Below are positions 16,310 through 25,236 of a stretch of 64,000 bases of DNA, in pieces; positions within the stretch are counted from its first letter, which is position 1, and each line of letters begins with the position of its first letter. The stretch covers positions 2,672,529 to 2,736,528 of the forward strand of contig NZ_CP107030.1 of assembly GCF_027474825.1 (NCBI RefSeq). The letters are read 5' to 3'. The position numbers and the translations under genes are program-made. The notes under the pieces were generated by a model that was not told where the DNA came from, ran no database searches, and saw nothing but the letters and a program-made list of their open reading frames with translations. The DNA is from Maribacter halichondriae. Lineage in GTDB: Bacteria > Bacteroidota > Bacteroidia > Flavobacteriales > Flavobacteriaceae.

Positions 16310-17242
16310 ATGAATTCTAAAAATAGAATAGAGTGGTTTTTAGAAGGCGATGTCTCCATACAATATCAAGTACATCGTGACCTGCTATCTACAGAACGTA
16401 AAGACCTTAGAGAACGGATTGCCCAAGAAGGCTGGGGTGCACAATTTCTATCAAAACGGAATCCAAATGGTCACTGGGGCCAAAAGTTCTACCAGCCCAA
16501 ATGGACATCCACACATTACACCCTTTTTGATTTACGAAACCTTTGTATAGCACCTGATAACGAGCTCATACAAGAATCCATTGAGATTATCCTGCAAAAT
16601 GAGAAGGCGAATGACGGAGGTATTTTACCTATTGGCACCAATCAAGTAAGCGATCTATGTATTAATGGAATGTTCTTAAACTATGCCTCCTATTTCAAAA
16701 CAAATGAAGAGGACTTAAAATCTGTGGTTGACTGCACATTGACCCAAATAATGCCCGATGGCGGCTTCAATTGTCGATTAAACCGTTCCGGTGCAAAGCA
16801 TAGCTCACTTCATACTACACTTTCGGTATTAGAAGGCCTTACGGAATATGAACAAAACGGATATACGTATCGGTTAGCGGAGGTTCAGAAAGCAATTGCA
16901 TCATCCCAAGAATTTATTTTACTACACCAATTATATCTCTCAGACAGAACCGGAAAAATCATCAACAAAGATTTTTTAAAACTCTCCTACCCAAGACGTT
17001 GGCGGTATGATATTCTAAGTGCCTTAGATTATTTTCAATATGCCGGATTACCATGGGATGAAAGAATGAGGCCCGCTCTAGAAGTTTTACTGAAAAAACA
17101 GAACAAAGATGGCACATGGAATGTTCAGGCAAAACATACCGGACAAACCCATTTTAACATGGAAAAAGCGGGAAAACCGAGCCGGTGGAATACGTTGCGG
17201 GCTATGCGGGTATTGCAACACTTCAGTCTTGAAACAATTTGA
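16310..17242 (+). CDS. Squalene-cyclase-like alpha/alpha-barrel protein, function unknown
   Basis: 310 aa, no signal peptide. It is built from helical repeats with cyclase/prenyltransferase-like turns such as NPNGHWGQKFYQPKW, MPDGGFNCRL and KKQNKDGTWNV (QxxDGTW-like). This is the (alpha/alpha)6 fold of terpene cyclases and related proteins; the catalytic DxDD of squalene-hopene cyclase is not seen, so enzymatic cyclase activity is not supported. It stands alone between the CPKC gene and the operator at 17264. Confidence 0.6.
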   Translation: MNSKNRIEWFLEGDVSIQYQVHRDLLSTERKDLRERIAQEGWGAQFLSKRNPNGHWGQKFYQPKWTSTHYTLFDLRNLCIAPDNELIQESIEIILQNEKANDGGILPIGTNQVSDLCINGMFLNYASYFKTNEEDLKSVVDCTLTQIMPDGGFNCRLNRSGAKHSSLHTTLSVLEGLTEYEQNGYTYRLAEVQKAIASSQEFILLHQLYLSDRTGKIINKDFLKLSYPRRWRYDILSALDYFQYAGLPWDERMRPALEVLLKKQNKDGTWNVQAKHTGQTHFNMEKAGKPSRWNTLRAMRVLQHFSLETI

Positions 17243-17263
17243 CACCAAGAAGTGTCAGTAGCA

Positions 17264-17306
17264 TGATTTTAATCATACCACGCTGTTTTTGAAGACCTTA
17301 CCTTGA
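17264..17306 (+). promoter_or_regulatory. Operator plus -7 box (57-aa membrane protein gene)
   Basis: The core TGATTTTAATCA is at 17264-17275, followed after 23 bp by TACCTTGA (17299-17306). The centre is about 64 bp from the ATG at 17334. A small hairpin (GACAC...GTGTC, 17240-17257 region) just upstream may terminate the preceding gene. Confidence 0.7.
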
Positions 17307-17333
17307 AAAACACAATCTTTAAAGAAAAAAGTG

Positions 17334-17507
17334 ATGACAACCAAAAAAGAAGATAAGAGTAGTTGGGCAATTGGGGGCATGACTATGGTTGGAGTGGGTG
17401 TCGGACTCATTTTCGTTCAAACGTCGCCCTTACTAATGGCCGCCTCCGTAATCATTGGGGTAGGTTTAGGTCTTGTGTTGGCACCTTTTATATCTAGAAA
17501 CAATTAG
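17334..17507 (+). CDS. Small two-helix membrane protein
   Basis: 57 aa: a charged start (MTTKKEDKSSW), then two hydrophobic helices with glycine zippers (GGMTMVGVGVGLIFV and MAASVIIGVGLGLVLAPF) and a short polar tail. I do not recognise a family. It is supported as a gene because its ATG sits at the standard distance from a complete operator and -7 box, like the other regulon members, and because the sequence is clearly membrane-protein-like. Confidence 0.65.
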   Translation: MTTKKEDKSSWAIGGMTMVGVGVGLIFVQTSPLLMAASVIIGVGLGLVLAPFISRNN

Positions 17508-17546
17508 CACATCAAAAGCATTAAAAAATTATACTTAGGTAAAAAC

Positions 17547-18278
17547 ATGGCCAAGGTTTTTAGACGGATTCGGCAAAAGCTTTTAACTGAAAATAAATTC
17601 AGCAAGTACCTGCTCTATGCCATCGGGGAGATAGCCCTTGTTGTGATTGGAATAATAATCGCCCTACAGATAAATACCTGGAATAACGGAAAAATAGAAA
17701 GACAGGAAGAGAAAAAATCATACTTAAATATTAAAAGGCAATTGATTGATGATAAGAACGAATTAATCAAAGTGAAAGGCGACAATAAGAATTACGCTGC
17801 CATTTACGAGTACGGCAATAAGATTATAATGGCTCAGGATCGCACTAAGACAGATTCGCTCACTCATGTCGCGATTGGGTTATCACAATATTCAGATTTT
17901 CATAGTAGCGGCAATATATATGAAACCCTAGTCAATAGTGGAGAACTTAAATTATTGAAAAATTCAGAGATAACCAGTGCAATTCAGCATCTGGAAAAGA
18001 CGTACATATTTACAAATAATCTTGAAAACATACATTGGGAGCTAATTATTAACGAATTATCCCCTGAACTAAAAGGGGTTATCAATTACGCTACTATGAA
18101 AGCAGTAAAGCCCGAAAAACTCTATGCTGTTGAATTGCAAAACATATTCATAGAAATCATAGGTCTATGTAAATATAAGGATGCAACCTACGGTCAAGCC
18201 CTTGGTGAAATTGATACAATAAATAAATTGATTGATGAAGAATTGAATTCTCACGAATACGAACAACTAAGCGAATGA
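17547..18278 (+). CDS. DUF6090 family membrane-anchored protein
   Basis: 243 aa. The N-terminal block [44 protein letters not shown] contains the family signature: a basic amphipathic start, one membrane helix with GEIxLVVIGIxIALQIN, then WNN. The remainder is a helical cytosolic or periplasmic domain. The family is typical of Flavobacteriia and has no known role. The stop overlaps the start of the next gene (ATGA at 18275), showing translational coupling to the MDR oxidoreductase. Confidence 0.78.
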   Translation: MAKVFRRIRQKLLTENKFSKYLLYAIGEIALVVIGIIIALQINTWNNGKIERQEEKKSYLNIKRQLIDDKNELIKVKGDNKNYAAIYEYGNKIIMAQDRTKTDSLTHVAIGLSQYSDFHSSGNIYETLVNSGELKLLKNSEITSAIQHLEKTYIFTNNLENIHWELIINELSPELKGVINYATMKAVKPEKLYAVELQNIFIEIIGLCKYKDATYGQALGEIDTINKLIDEELNSHEYEQLSE

Positions 18279-19270
18279 AAGCAATTGTATACACCAAATA
18301 CGGGGGCCCTGAAGTACTTCAACTGAAGGAGGTAGAAAAACCTGTTCCCAAAGACAACGAAGTTCTCATAAAGATGAAGGCCACCACGGTAACCTCAGGC
18401 GATGTGCGTATGCGTAAGCCAGACCCACAAATAATGGCAAGACTGGTTGCAGGAATATTCAGACCTAAAAAAAAGATTCTGGGCGTTGATATCGCCGGAG
18501 TTATCGAAGAGGTAGGAAAGGATGTGAGCTTGTTCAAGAAAGGCGATCCGATTTTTGGGTCGGTTTACGGTAGTAATACAGGTACGTATGCTGAGTACGC
18601 CTGTGTGCCTGAAGACCGTGTGTTGGCCATAAAGCCGGCCAATGTGAATTTCCAAGAGGCAGCTGCCATTTATTTCGGAGGAAATACCGCATTGTATTTT
18701 CTTAGAAAGGGAAATATTCGGAGTGGACAAAAGGTCTTGATTTACGGAGCTTCTGGAAGCCTTGGCACTTATGCAGTGCAGCTTGCGAAGTACTTTGGTA
18801 CAGAAGTCACGGGAGTATGCAGCACCGCAAATCTTGAAATGGTAAAATTCTTGGGTGCCGATAAAGTTGTTGATTACACTAGAGAAGATTTTACCAAAAA
18901 CGGGGAGACGTATGATGTCATATTCGATACCGTGGGCAAGAGTCCGTTTTTAGGATGTGTAAGGTCACTCAAGAAAAAAGGGGTCTATCTAAGATCGGTA
19001 CATATGTCACTAAAACCCCTGCTTTTAGGATTGTGGACGACTCTAACGAGCGGTAAGAAAGTAATAGGTGGGGTCGCACACGAACACAAAGAAGACCTGA
19101 TCTTTCTTGGTGAGCTTGTTGCGCAAAATAAACTGAAACCGGTCATAGACCGTGTTTATCCTTTGGATCAGATGGCAGAAGCACATCGCTATGTTGAAAA
19201 AGGGCATAAAAAGGGAAATGTAGTAATTGCCATAGGTCATCATACTGCTCCACAAAACTATGCTGAATAA
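18275..19270 (+). CDS. Zinc-independent MDR (quinone oxidoreductase-like) dehydrogenase
   Basis: 331 aa. The GroES-like N-terminal domain ([39 protein letters not shown]) is followed by the Rossmann domain with [18 protein letters not shown], an A-x-G-x2-G motif for NAD(P)H. The structural zinc cysteines are absent, as in QOR-type medium-chain reductases. It probably reduces quinones or enones in the cytosol. It overlaps the DUF6090 gene by 4 bp. Substrate cannot be told. Confidence 0.82.
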   Translation: MKAIVYTKYGGPEVLQLKEVEKPVPKDNEVLIKMKATTVTSGDVRMRKPDPQIMARLVAGIFRPKKKILGVDIAGVIEEVGKDVSLFKKGDPIFGSVYGSNTGTYAEYACVPEDRVLAIKPANVNFQEAAAIYFGGNTALYFLRKGNIRSGQKVLIYGASGSLGTYAVQLAKYFGTEVTGVCSTANLEMVKFLGADKVVDYTREDFTKNGETYDVIFDTVGKSPFLGCVRSLKKKGVYLRSVHMSLKPLLLGLWTTLTSGKKVIGGVAHEHKEDLIFLGELVAQNKLKPVIDRVYPLDQMAEAHRYVEKGHKKGNVVIAIGHHTAPQNYAE

Positions 19271-19338
19271 AAGGATGAATATAAAACCGATTTAGATACT
19301 GAAATCAAAACAATATCAATTTCTAAAACTATATAATC

Positions 19339-19815
19339 ATGAAAAAAACACTACTGACAGGCATATTTGCCATTGCAACCATTTTTAGTCTTTCAGGGCA
19401 AACAGAAATGGAGTCCGCGCAGCCGGAGTTCGAGATCAAAGTAATAACCAGTGTAGAGTCTATCGTCCCATTGGGTTTAGGTCGCTCAAGGATTATTTCG
19501 TCCACCGCGGAGCGTGATTATACAGAATTCTCTTCGGAACAAACAGAAGAAGATAACACTCGAAACAAATCGAAACGAAAAGATATTCGTGTAAAAGATT
19601 TTGAAGAAACAAAACTGTTGAACTTCTATAATGTTGGGGGTATCCGATTTCAAAATATAGCGGCAAATGATGCCGTGATATCTTCAAAACTAACGACGAT
19701 GTTAGCAGAAGGTTGGGATCTACTATTTGTTACAAGTGGCGTAGAAAGTGATGCTGGCGAAACTGATGAGCAAGGCATATTTATTACGCGGTATATTTTT
19801 AAGAGAAAATTATAA
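19339..19815 (+). CDS. Exported protein of unknown function
   Basis: 158 aa with a signal peptide (MKKTLLTGIFAIATIFSLSGQ). The C-terminal half (ETKLLNFYNVGGIRFQNIAANDAVISSKLTTMLAEGWDLLFVTSGVESD...GIFITRYIFKR) is a small alpha/beta domain with the EGWDL...ITRYIF pattern seen in DUF4177-like proteins, a conserved exported family of Flavobacteriia. The middle (about 55-85) is charged and low in complexity. Function unknown; transcribed alone. Confidence 0.6.
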   Translation: MKKTLLTGIFAIATIFSLSGQTEMESAQPEFEIKVITSVESIVPLGLGRSRIISSTAERDYTEFSSEQTEEDNTRNKSKRKDIRVKDFEETKLLNFYNVGGIRFQNIAANDAVISSKLTTMLAEGWDLLFVTSGVESDAGETDEQGIFITRYIFKRKL

Positions 19816-19913
19816 GTATATGCTATCCGCTAAGGGTAAAAGAGTAGGCCACAGTTGGTTGGTCGGTTCAAAACTTTAGACAAAATAATTATTAACTACT
19901 AAATAAATATATC

Positions 19914-20183
19914 ATGGAAAATACGAAAGCGTATCAAAAGGCAAAGAAAAAAGTAGAAGCAAGACTTGGGTTTAAGGTTCATTTAACCGTATTCCTTGTT
20001 GTAAATGCAATTCTTATAACTGTCAACCTAATTAATTCCCCAAATACCTTATGGTTCATTTGGCCGCTCATGGGATGGGGCATCGGTATATTTTGGCATG
20101 CAATGGCAGTATTTGTGTTCGATAAAAAAGGTCCCGATATATTAGAAAGGATGATTCGAGAAGAAATGGACAAACAGAGCTAA
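19914..20183 (+). CDS. 2TM domain protein
   Basis: 89 aa. The conserved 2TM module is VEARLGFKVHLTVFLVVNAILITVNL...WFIWPLMGWGIGIFWHAMAVF: two membrane helices with an R..F..H motif before the first and the WP..GWGIG.F.HA block in the second. In this phylum such modules occur alone or fused to LytTR/histidine kinases. Here it stands alone; role unknown. Confidence 0.82.
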   Translation: MENTKAYQKAKKKVEARLGFKVHLTVFLVVNAILITVNLINSPNTLWFIWPLMGWGIGIFWHAMAVFVFDKKGPDILERMIREEMDKQS

Positions 20184-20242
20184 CTGTTTTTAAAGATAGA
20201 ATAATCTAGAAAGCAATATGGTAACCGATTAAATTCAATCTC

Positions 20243-20644
20243 ATGGACAAAGAACATCCAAATATTGAGGTCTTAAAAAGACTTGACCTTACCAATTTAG
20301 CAGCAAGCGCCGAAGTCATAGCTGAAGACTTTGTTTGGCATTATTATAACCCGAAGCTACCGGATGTACAAGGAGACTATGTGGGTCTGAAAGGACTTCA
20401 AACCTTTTTCGAGACAATAGGAAAGCGTATGAAAGGCACTTTTAAAGTGAACCCGGTTTCCATTACGCCTATGGGAGATGAATTTGTCGTTGTACATGTT
20501 ATAGACACCATGGTTTTGGAAGACCGGAAAATGGAACTTGATGCGGTTGTTGTTTGGCGTATTGTTGACGGTAAGATTGCCGAGGCATGGGACATTCCGG
20601 GGGTTAATACGGTAAGAGAAGTCGAACATGAGGCTAAAAAGTAA
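20243..20644 (+). CDS. SnoaL/NTF2-like protein
   Basis: 133 aa, cone-shaped alpha+beta barrel type: AEDFVWHYYNPKLPDVQGDYVGLKGLQTFFETIG, then beta strands ending VVVWRIVDGKIAEAWDIPG. The ED.VWH and DGKI.E.WD motifs are typical of SnoaL-like NTF2 proteins, which bind small hydrophobic ligands or act as isomerases. Its 3' end overlaps the next gene by 17 bp, so the two are co-translated. Confidence 0.72.
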   Translation: MDKEHPNIEVLKRLDLTNLAASAEVIAEDFVWHYYNPKLPDVQGDYVGLKGLQTFFETIGKRMKGTFKVNPVSITPMGDEFVVVHVIDTMVLEDRKMELDAVVVWRIVDGKIAEAWDIPGVNTVREVEHEAKK

Positions 20645-21080
20645 CCCTTCTGTCTCCTACCAAAGATTGCTAAATAAAGGTTTCAAGCCAACAAATCAAG
20701 ATATTCTTGGCACTATTGGAGATAAATCAGACTTGTGGTTGCAGTTACATCAGTTCATAGAAGACAATTATGATTTCAAGAAAGAGCTTGCCTTTTACTC
20801 AAAAAACTATGGATGGACGGTTCGTTACAGAAAAAGTAAAAAGACCTTGGTTTCCTGTTTTCCTGAGAAAGGGGCTTTTTCTGTACTTCTAGTCCTCGGG
20901 AAAAAGGAAGCCAATAAGGTCGAGTTAGTAAGAGATGAATTAAATGAGAACTTTTTGTCCGTCTTTGATGAAACGGAGCAATTGCATGACGGTAGATGGT
21001 TGTGGATAAGAATCCTAACTCAACAGGATTTGGATGCGCTGATAAAGGTTATCCAAATCAAAAAAAGAATCAGGAAATGA
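20628..21080 (+). CDS. DUF3788 family protein
   Basis: 150 aa, cytosolic. The centre reads ELAFYSKNYGWTVRYRKSKKTLVSCFPEKGAFSVLLVLGKKEAN, with the YSKNYGW...Y+K.K.L....P..G.F.VL...G.KE pattern of DUF3788. The family is thought to have a YdhG/TfoX-like fold; function unknown. The start inside the NTF2-like gene and the ATGA overlap with the DUF4386 gene at 21077 make it the middle of a tightly packed three-gene unit. Confidence 0.7.
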   Translation: MRLKSNPSVSYQRLLNKGFKPTNQDILGTIGDKSDLWLQLHQFIEDNYDFKKELAFYSKNYGWTVRYRKSKKTLVSCFPEKGAFSVLLVLGKKEANKVELVRDELNENFLSVFDETEQLHDGRWLWIRILTQQDLDALIKVIQIKKRIRK

Positions 21081-21769
21081 TCGCAAACAAAAGTATAGCA
21101 AGAATTATTGGAGCATTGTTTATTACTGCGACCGCCGCATCTTCATTGAGCATTATTTTTACTGAGCCTATTCTTGATGCTTCAGATTATCTTACTACCA
21201 TTTCTGAAAATGAAACTAAGTTCATAAGCGCAATGCTCTTAATGCTCGTAGACGCTATTGCCGTTGCTGGTATTGCAATAGTGTTCTACCCAATTCTAAA
21301 AAAACAGAACACTGTTTTAGCACTGGGCTATGTTGGTGCCAGGATTGTTGAGAGCGTGTTTTTTATTGTATATGTCATCTTCTTATTGACCCTATTTACC
21401 TTAAGTCAAGAATTTGTAAAAGCTGGTGCACCAGATGCTTCCTATTTTCAAACCGAAGGCGTTGTGTTACTGTCAGCATCCGATTGGTCTTTTTCAATTG
21501 GGTTAGGCATCATTTTCACTCTTTCCGCCTTGATTTTAAACTATTCCCTCTATGTATCGAAACTTGTTCCGCGATGGTTATCCCTTTGGGGCAGTATTGG
21601 GGCCATATTATCCTTCTTCGTAGTGTTAATGAGGTTTTACAATATTTATATTACGGAAGCGCTAGATGTTCCCATAGCCATTCAGGAAATGGTATTTGCA
21701 CTATGGCTCATCATCAAAGGATTTAATCAGGATGCAATTGCTCCCCAGTCGGATAAAACGAATAATTAA
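21077..21769 (+). CDS. DUF4386 family membrane protein
   Basis: 230 aa from the ATG at 21077 that overlaps the preceding stop. Six predicted membrane helices. The family signature is at the N-terminus (ARIIGALFITATAASSL) and in the repeated ALGYVGARIVE and VPRWLSLWGSIGAI segments. DUF4386 proteins are inner-membrane proteins of unknown role; this window has three paralogues (also 22973 and 27783). It is followed 5 bp later by a serine hydrolase gene. Confidence 0.82.
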   Translation: MIANKSIARIIGALFITATAASSLSIIFTEPILDASDYLTTISENETKFISAMLLMLVDAIAVAGIAIVFYPILKKQNTVLALGYVGARIVESVFFIVYVIFLLTLFTLSQEFVKAGAPDASYFQTEGVVLLSASDWSFSIGLGIIFTLSALILNYSLYVSKLVPRWLSLWGSIGAILSFFVVLMRFYNIYITEALDVPIAIQEMVFALWLIIKGFNQDAIAPQSDKTNN

Positions 21770-21774
21770 ACTAA

Positions 21775-22953
21775 ATGACAATGCAAAAATTTAGCCTAGC
21801 CCTATCATTATTGATACTACTTTTTGTCAGTTGTCAGTCCCAGCCTGCCGTTCCCTATAAATACCAAGTGCCCGAGAATATAAATGATGGCCTCGATGTC
21901 GGCACTTTGGACGAAGTGGGCATAGATACCACATTAATTGTAAAAGGAATCAACAAAATTCGTCAAGGCAGCTTTGATGAAGTCCATTCCATGCTAGTTT
22001 ACAAAGATGGCAAACTAGTATTAGAAGAGTATTTTGATGGTCACAAGTACAAATGGGATGGTCCTGACCATCATGGTGAATGGGTAGCTTGGGACAGATC
22101 CATGCCACATCATATTATGTCGGCAACAAAAAGTATTACTTCGGCCTGCTTGGCAATTGCTTTAGAGAAAGGCTTTATCGAAAGTGTTCATCAATCCATA
22201 TTTGATTATTTACCTGAATATCAGCATCTCAATTCAGAGCGTAAGAACAAAATTACCATCGAACATCTGCTTACCATGACCTCGGGATTGGAGTGGGATG
22301 AGTGGGGAGCGCCACTTAGCAGTTCGAGTAATGATCTTGTTGGCTTATGGGTTCATTGCGAAGATCCGATCAATTGTATTTTAGAACGTCCACTATTAGA
22401 TGACCCAGGGACAAGCTATACTTATTCAGGAGGTAATATGGTTGTTTTAGGAGAGATTATTAGAACGGCAACAAAAATGAAAATTGATGAATTTTCAAAA
22501 AAATATTTATTTGAACCCTTAGGAGTTGATTCTTCTACTTGGGCACAAAAATTCGATAATGGAGTAATTTATGCTGGTGGTGGGCTAATTATTACACCCA
22601 GGGATATGGTAAAATTTGGTGTTACTTTTTTAAATAATGGGGATTGGAATGGAAAGCATATTATTTCAGAACAATGGGTCGAAAAATGCACTACTGAATA
22701 TCGAAACAACAAGAGTATAAATATTCCGGGGCAAGCATCCGGAAGACATGGTTATTCATATTCCTGGTGGTTAAAATCATATACAAATTCAGGTAAAAAA
22801 ATCAACATGTATAATGCCGGAGGTTGGGGAGGGCAAGAAATTATGATTCTCCCTGAGTTAAATACAGTAGTGGTGTTTACAGGAGGAAATTATCTTTCGA
22901 ATGTGAGAGTATTTGATATTCTTGAAGATTACATTATTCCCGCTATTAATTAA
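21775..22953 (+). CDS. Serine hydrolase, class C beta-lactamase family (lipoprotein)
   Basis: 392 aa. The lipoprotein signal is LLILLFVSC. The beta-lactamase/transpeptidase fold shows the catalytic SxxK (SATKS, about residue 118), HLLTMTSGLEW, Y-x-x YSGGN in place of the YxN motif, and a C-terminal YNAGGWGGQEI. Related proteins are esterases or D-amino-acid peptidases; resistance is unlikely from sequence alone. It is sandwiched between two DUF4386 genes, a pairing that repeats loosely in this region. Confidence 0.82.
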   Translation: MTMQKFSLALSLLILLFVSCQSQPAVPYKYQVPENINDGLDVGTLDEVGIDTTLIVKGINKIRQGSFDEVHSMLVYKDGKLVLEEYFDGHKYKWDGPDHHGEWVAWDRSMPHHIMSATKSITSACLAIALEKGFIESVHQSIFDYLPEYQHLNSERKNKITIEHLLTMTSGLEWDEWGAPLSSSSNDLVGLWVHCEDPINCILERPLLDDPGTSYTYSGGNMVVLGEIIRTATKMKIDEFSKKYLFEPLGVDSSTWAQKFDNGVIYAGGGLIITPRDMVKFGVTFLNNGDWNGKHIISEQWVEKCTTEYRNNKSINIPGQASGRHGYSYSWWLKSYTNSGKKINMYNAGGWGGQEIMILPELNTVVVFTGGNYLSNVRVFDILEDYIIPAIN

Positions 22954-22972
22954 TAATTAAAGTATCGCAATT

Positions 22973-23707
22973 ATGAAAAGTAAACAAATAGCAAATCGAA
23001 GTATAGATTTTGTACAGAAAAAAGCTGCGAAAATTGCTGGCTTCATGTTCCTGTTCATTTTGACCGCTGTTTTGGTCAACTCTTATGTATTCTCGCAACT
23101 AATCGTGGCGGGAAATGCCCTGGCAACTTCCGACAATATTATGGCCAATACAGGATTACTTCGTGTCGGTATAGGCAATGAACTGATTTTGTCCATCGCG
23201 GCGATACTGTTGGCACTTGCACTTTATATAATCCTAAAACCTGTAAACCGAAATTTTGCTTTACTAGGGTTTTCTTTGAAGCTGACAGAAGCAATATTAT
23301 CGGCTGTTATAGCACTTCTCAATTTTGTTGCGCTACAAATCTTAAATGGAGATGCCGCTTCGACGGTATTACCACCAGAGCAGCTGAAGACCCTGGTCGG
23401 TTCGTTTTTGAATATGCATGATGTTCTTTACGCCATTCCGATGGTATTCCTAGGTCTGAACCTTGTTGTTTTCTCCTATTTATTTTTAAAATCTAAGTAT
23501 ATACCAAGGTTATTGGCCGGCTTCGGAATCATTTCCTATGCGCTGGTTTTCCTTTTTGCCCTCGCAAGTATTCTGTTTCCCAATTTGGCCGTGCTGCTAT
23601 TAGCTGTACCAAGTATTCTTTTTGAATTGATAATCGGCCTATGGTTGTTGTTAAAGGGGGTCAATCTGTCTGCAATCAATTCAGAAGTTGTTAAAACGGA
23701 CAATTAG
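22973..23707 (+). CDS. DUF4386 family membrane protein
   Basis: 244 aa with six to seven predicted helices. The N-terminal KKAAKIAGFMFLFILTAVLVNSYVF, the ANTGLLRVGIGNELILSIAAILLALALYIILKPVN block and IPRLLAGFGIISYALVF are family features. It has a longer N-terminal extension than the paralogue at 21077. It starts 20 bp after the serine hydrolase and is probably in the same transcript. Confidence 0.82.
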   Translation: MKSKQIANRSIDFVQKKAAKIAGFMFLFILTAVLVNSYVFSQLIVAGNALATSDNIMANTGLLRVGIGNELILSIAAILLALALYIILKPVNRNFALLGFSLKLTEAILSAVIALLNFVALQILNGDAASTVLPPEQLKTLVGSFLNMHDVLYAIPMVFLGLNLVVFSYLFLKSKYIPRLLAGFGIISYALVFLFALASILFPNLAVLLLAVPSILFELIIGLWLLLKGVNLSAINSEVVKTDN

Positions 23708-23728
23708 TAATATTAAAAATTAATCATC

Positions 23729-24286
23729 ATGAAAACGCTAAAATTTAAAAAATTAAAAATCGCAACGACACTATTATGTGTTGTATGTTCGCTAACAATG
23801 AGTGCCCAAATAGGCGGTTGGAACCCTGAACTGGAAAACGACGCAGAAGAGGCATTGCAAACCATGCTAGAAAAAACGTCTAAACTCGAATCTTTTCGTG
23901 ACGCGGCTTACGGGTATGCAGTTTTTCCAAGAGTTACTAAAGCTGGAGCTGCCATTGGTGGGGCCATTGGTAACGGAATCGTTTATAAAGACAATGCGAT
24001 TGTTGGATCCTCAAAATTGAGACAAGCCTCTTTTGGCTTACAAATCGGTGGACAGCAATATATAGAGGTTATCTTCTTCGAGAATGAAACGTCCTTCAAT
24101 CATTTTACCAACGGAAAGTTGAAGTTCGATGCACAGGCATCGGCGGTACTTTTAAAAGAGGGTGCATCGGTTGATGTCGCCTATCACGAAGGCGTGGCCG
24201 TATTTTCCTCGACTATTGGGGGAGTAATGGCAGAAGCTTCTATCGGTGGTCAACATTTTAAATACGAGCCGAAAGAGAATGAATGA
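23729..24286 (+). CDS. Exported SYLF-domain (Ysc84-type) lipid-binding protein
   Basis: 185 aa with a signal peptide ending near TMSAQ. The SYLF signature is clear: SKLESFRDAAYGYAVFPRVTKAGAAIGGAIGNGIVYKDNAIVG...LRQASFGLQIGGQQYIEVIFFENETSFNHFTNGKLKFDAQASAV. SYLF domains bind phosphoinositides in eukaryotes and form BON/SYLF lipid-binding proteins in bacteria, usually periplasmic. The role here is unknown. It is followed 20 bp later by the C-GCAxxG gene. Confidence 0.83.
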   Translation: MKTLKFKKLKIATTLLCVVCSLTMSAQIGGWNPELENDAEEALQTMLEKTSKLESFRDAAYGYAVFPRVTKAGAAIGGAIGNGIVYKDNAIVGSSKLRQASFGLQIGGQQYIEVIFFENETSFNHFTNGKLKFDAQASAVLLKEGASVDVAYHEGVAVFSSTIGGVMAEASIGGQHFKYEPKENE

Positions 24287-24305
24287 AACTTAAATTTTGA
24301 ATCAA

Positions 24306-25153
24306 ATGAAAACAACTATAAAAAGGCAAAATGATGCCAAGGAAGTTTTTAAGAAGTGTGGAACCTGCTCTCGGACCTTTGCACATATCTTGAATCGAGA
24401 ATTTGGGCATCCAAAGGAACATGAAGAACGCGCCATGAATCCGATGGCAGGAGGTATTATAAACCATGGACATCAATGCGGTATGATTTGGGGTGCTGCA
24501 TTGGCGGTGGGAGCGGAATCATATCGAAAACATGAAAACCTTGACAGGGCTGTTGCAACCGCCATTACCGCTACACAAGGTGTAGTGGAATCTTTTATAA
24601 AAGAATCTGGTGCGACAAATTGTAGGGACATTATCGGTTATGATCTTACTAGCAAAATCGGGATGGCGAAATTCATGTTGAAAGTAACATCACAAGGCAT
24701 GAAAAACAGTCATTGCTTTAATCTGGCTGAACAATGGGCTCCAGAAGCTGTGGAAACAGCTACAAAAGGGCTGTCTGAAAATGTAAACATCCAACAAAAG
24801 CCATTAAGTTGTGCTTCGCAGGTCGTAAAACAAATGGGTGGGAGTGATGAGGAAATGGTAACGGTAGCAGGTTTTGCCGGAGGTCTTGGCCTAAGTGGAG
24901 AGGCTTGTGGCGCGCTAAGTGCTGCGATATGGAAGAAAATGCTTGACTGGTGCAGGAAAACCCAGATAAGAATCCGCCTTTTTTCAATAACAAGACTGCT
25001 AAAAGAATGCTTAAAGCCTTTAATGAAGCAACAGATAATAAAATACTATGTAGTGAAATTTGCGGACAAAATTTCAAGAGTTTGGAAGACCACACGGAAT
25101 ATATAAAAAATGGAGGCTGCCAAACAATTATGGATGTTTTGGCCAGTTCTTAA
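24306..25153 (+). pseudogene. C-GCAxxG-C-C family redox protein (frameshifted)
   Basis: Cys-rich protein with the C-GCAxxG type signature in two places (HQCGMIWGAALAVGAE and GEACGALSAAIWKKMLDWC) plus SCASQVVKQMGG. After residue about 217 the frame breaks at 24955-24956: one G is missing in a short G run, and the correct continuation (ENPDKNPPFFNN...SEICGQNF...GGCQTIMDVLASS) is in the other frame up to 25153. Repaired length is about 282 aa. Family members are putative redox-active proteins. Start at 24306 (ATG) rather than the TTG 9 bp before. Probably sequence error rather than decay. Confidence 0.78.
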
Positions 25154-25236
25154 ATGGAAAATTAAAGTTTGATGTATAGGCAAACAACTCAAGTACTTTG
25201 TTTTAAAAACGGAAAAGAAATCGTATCATCATACCG

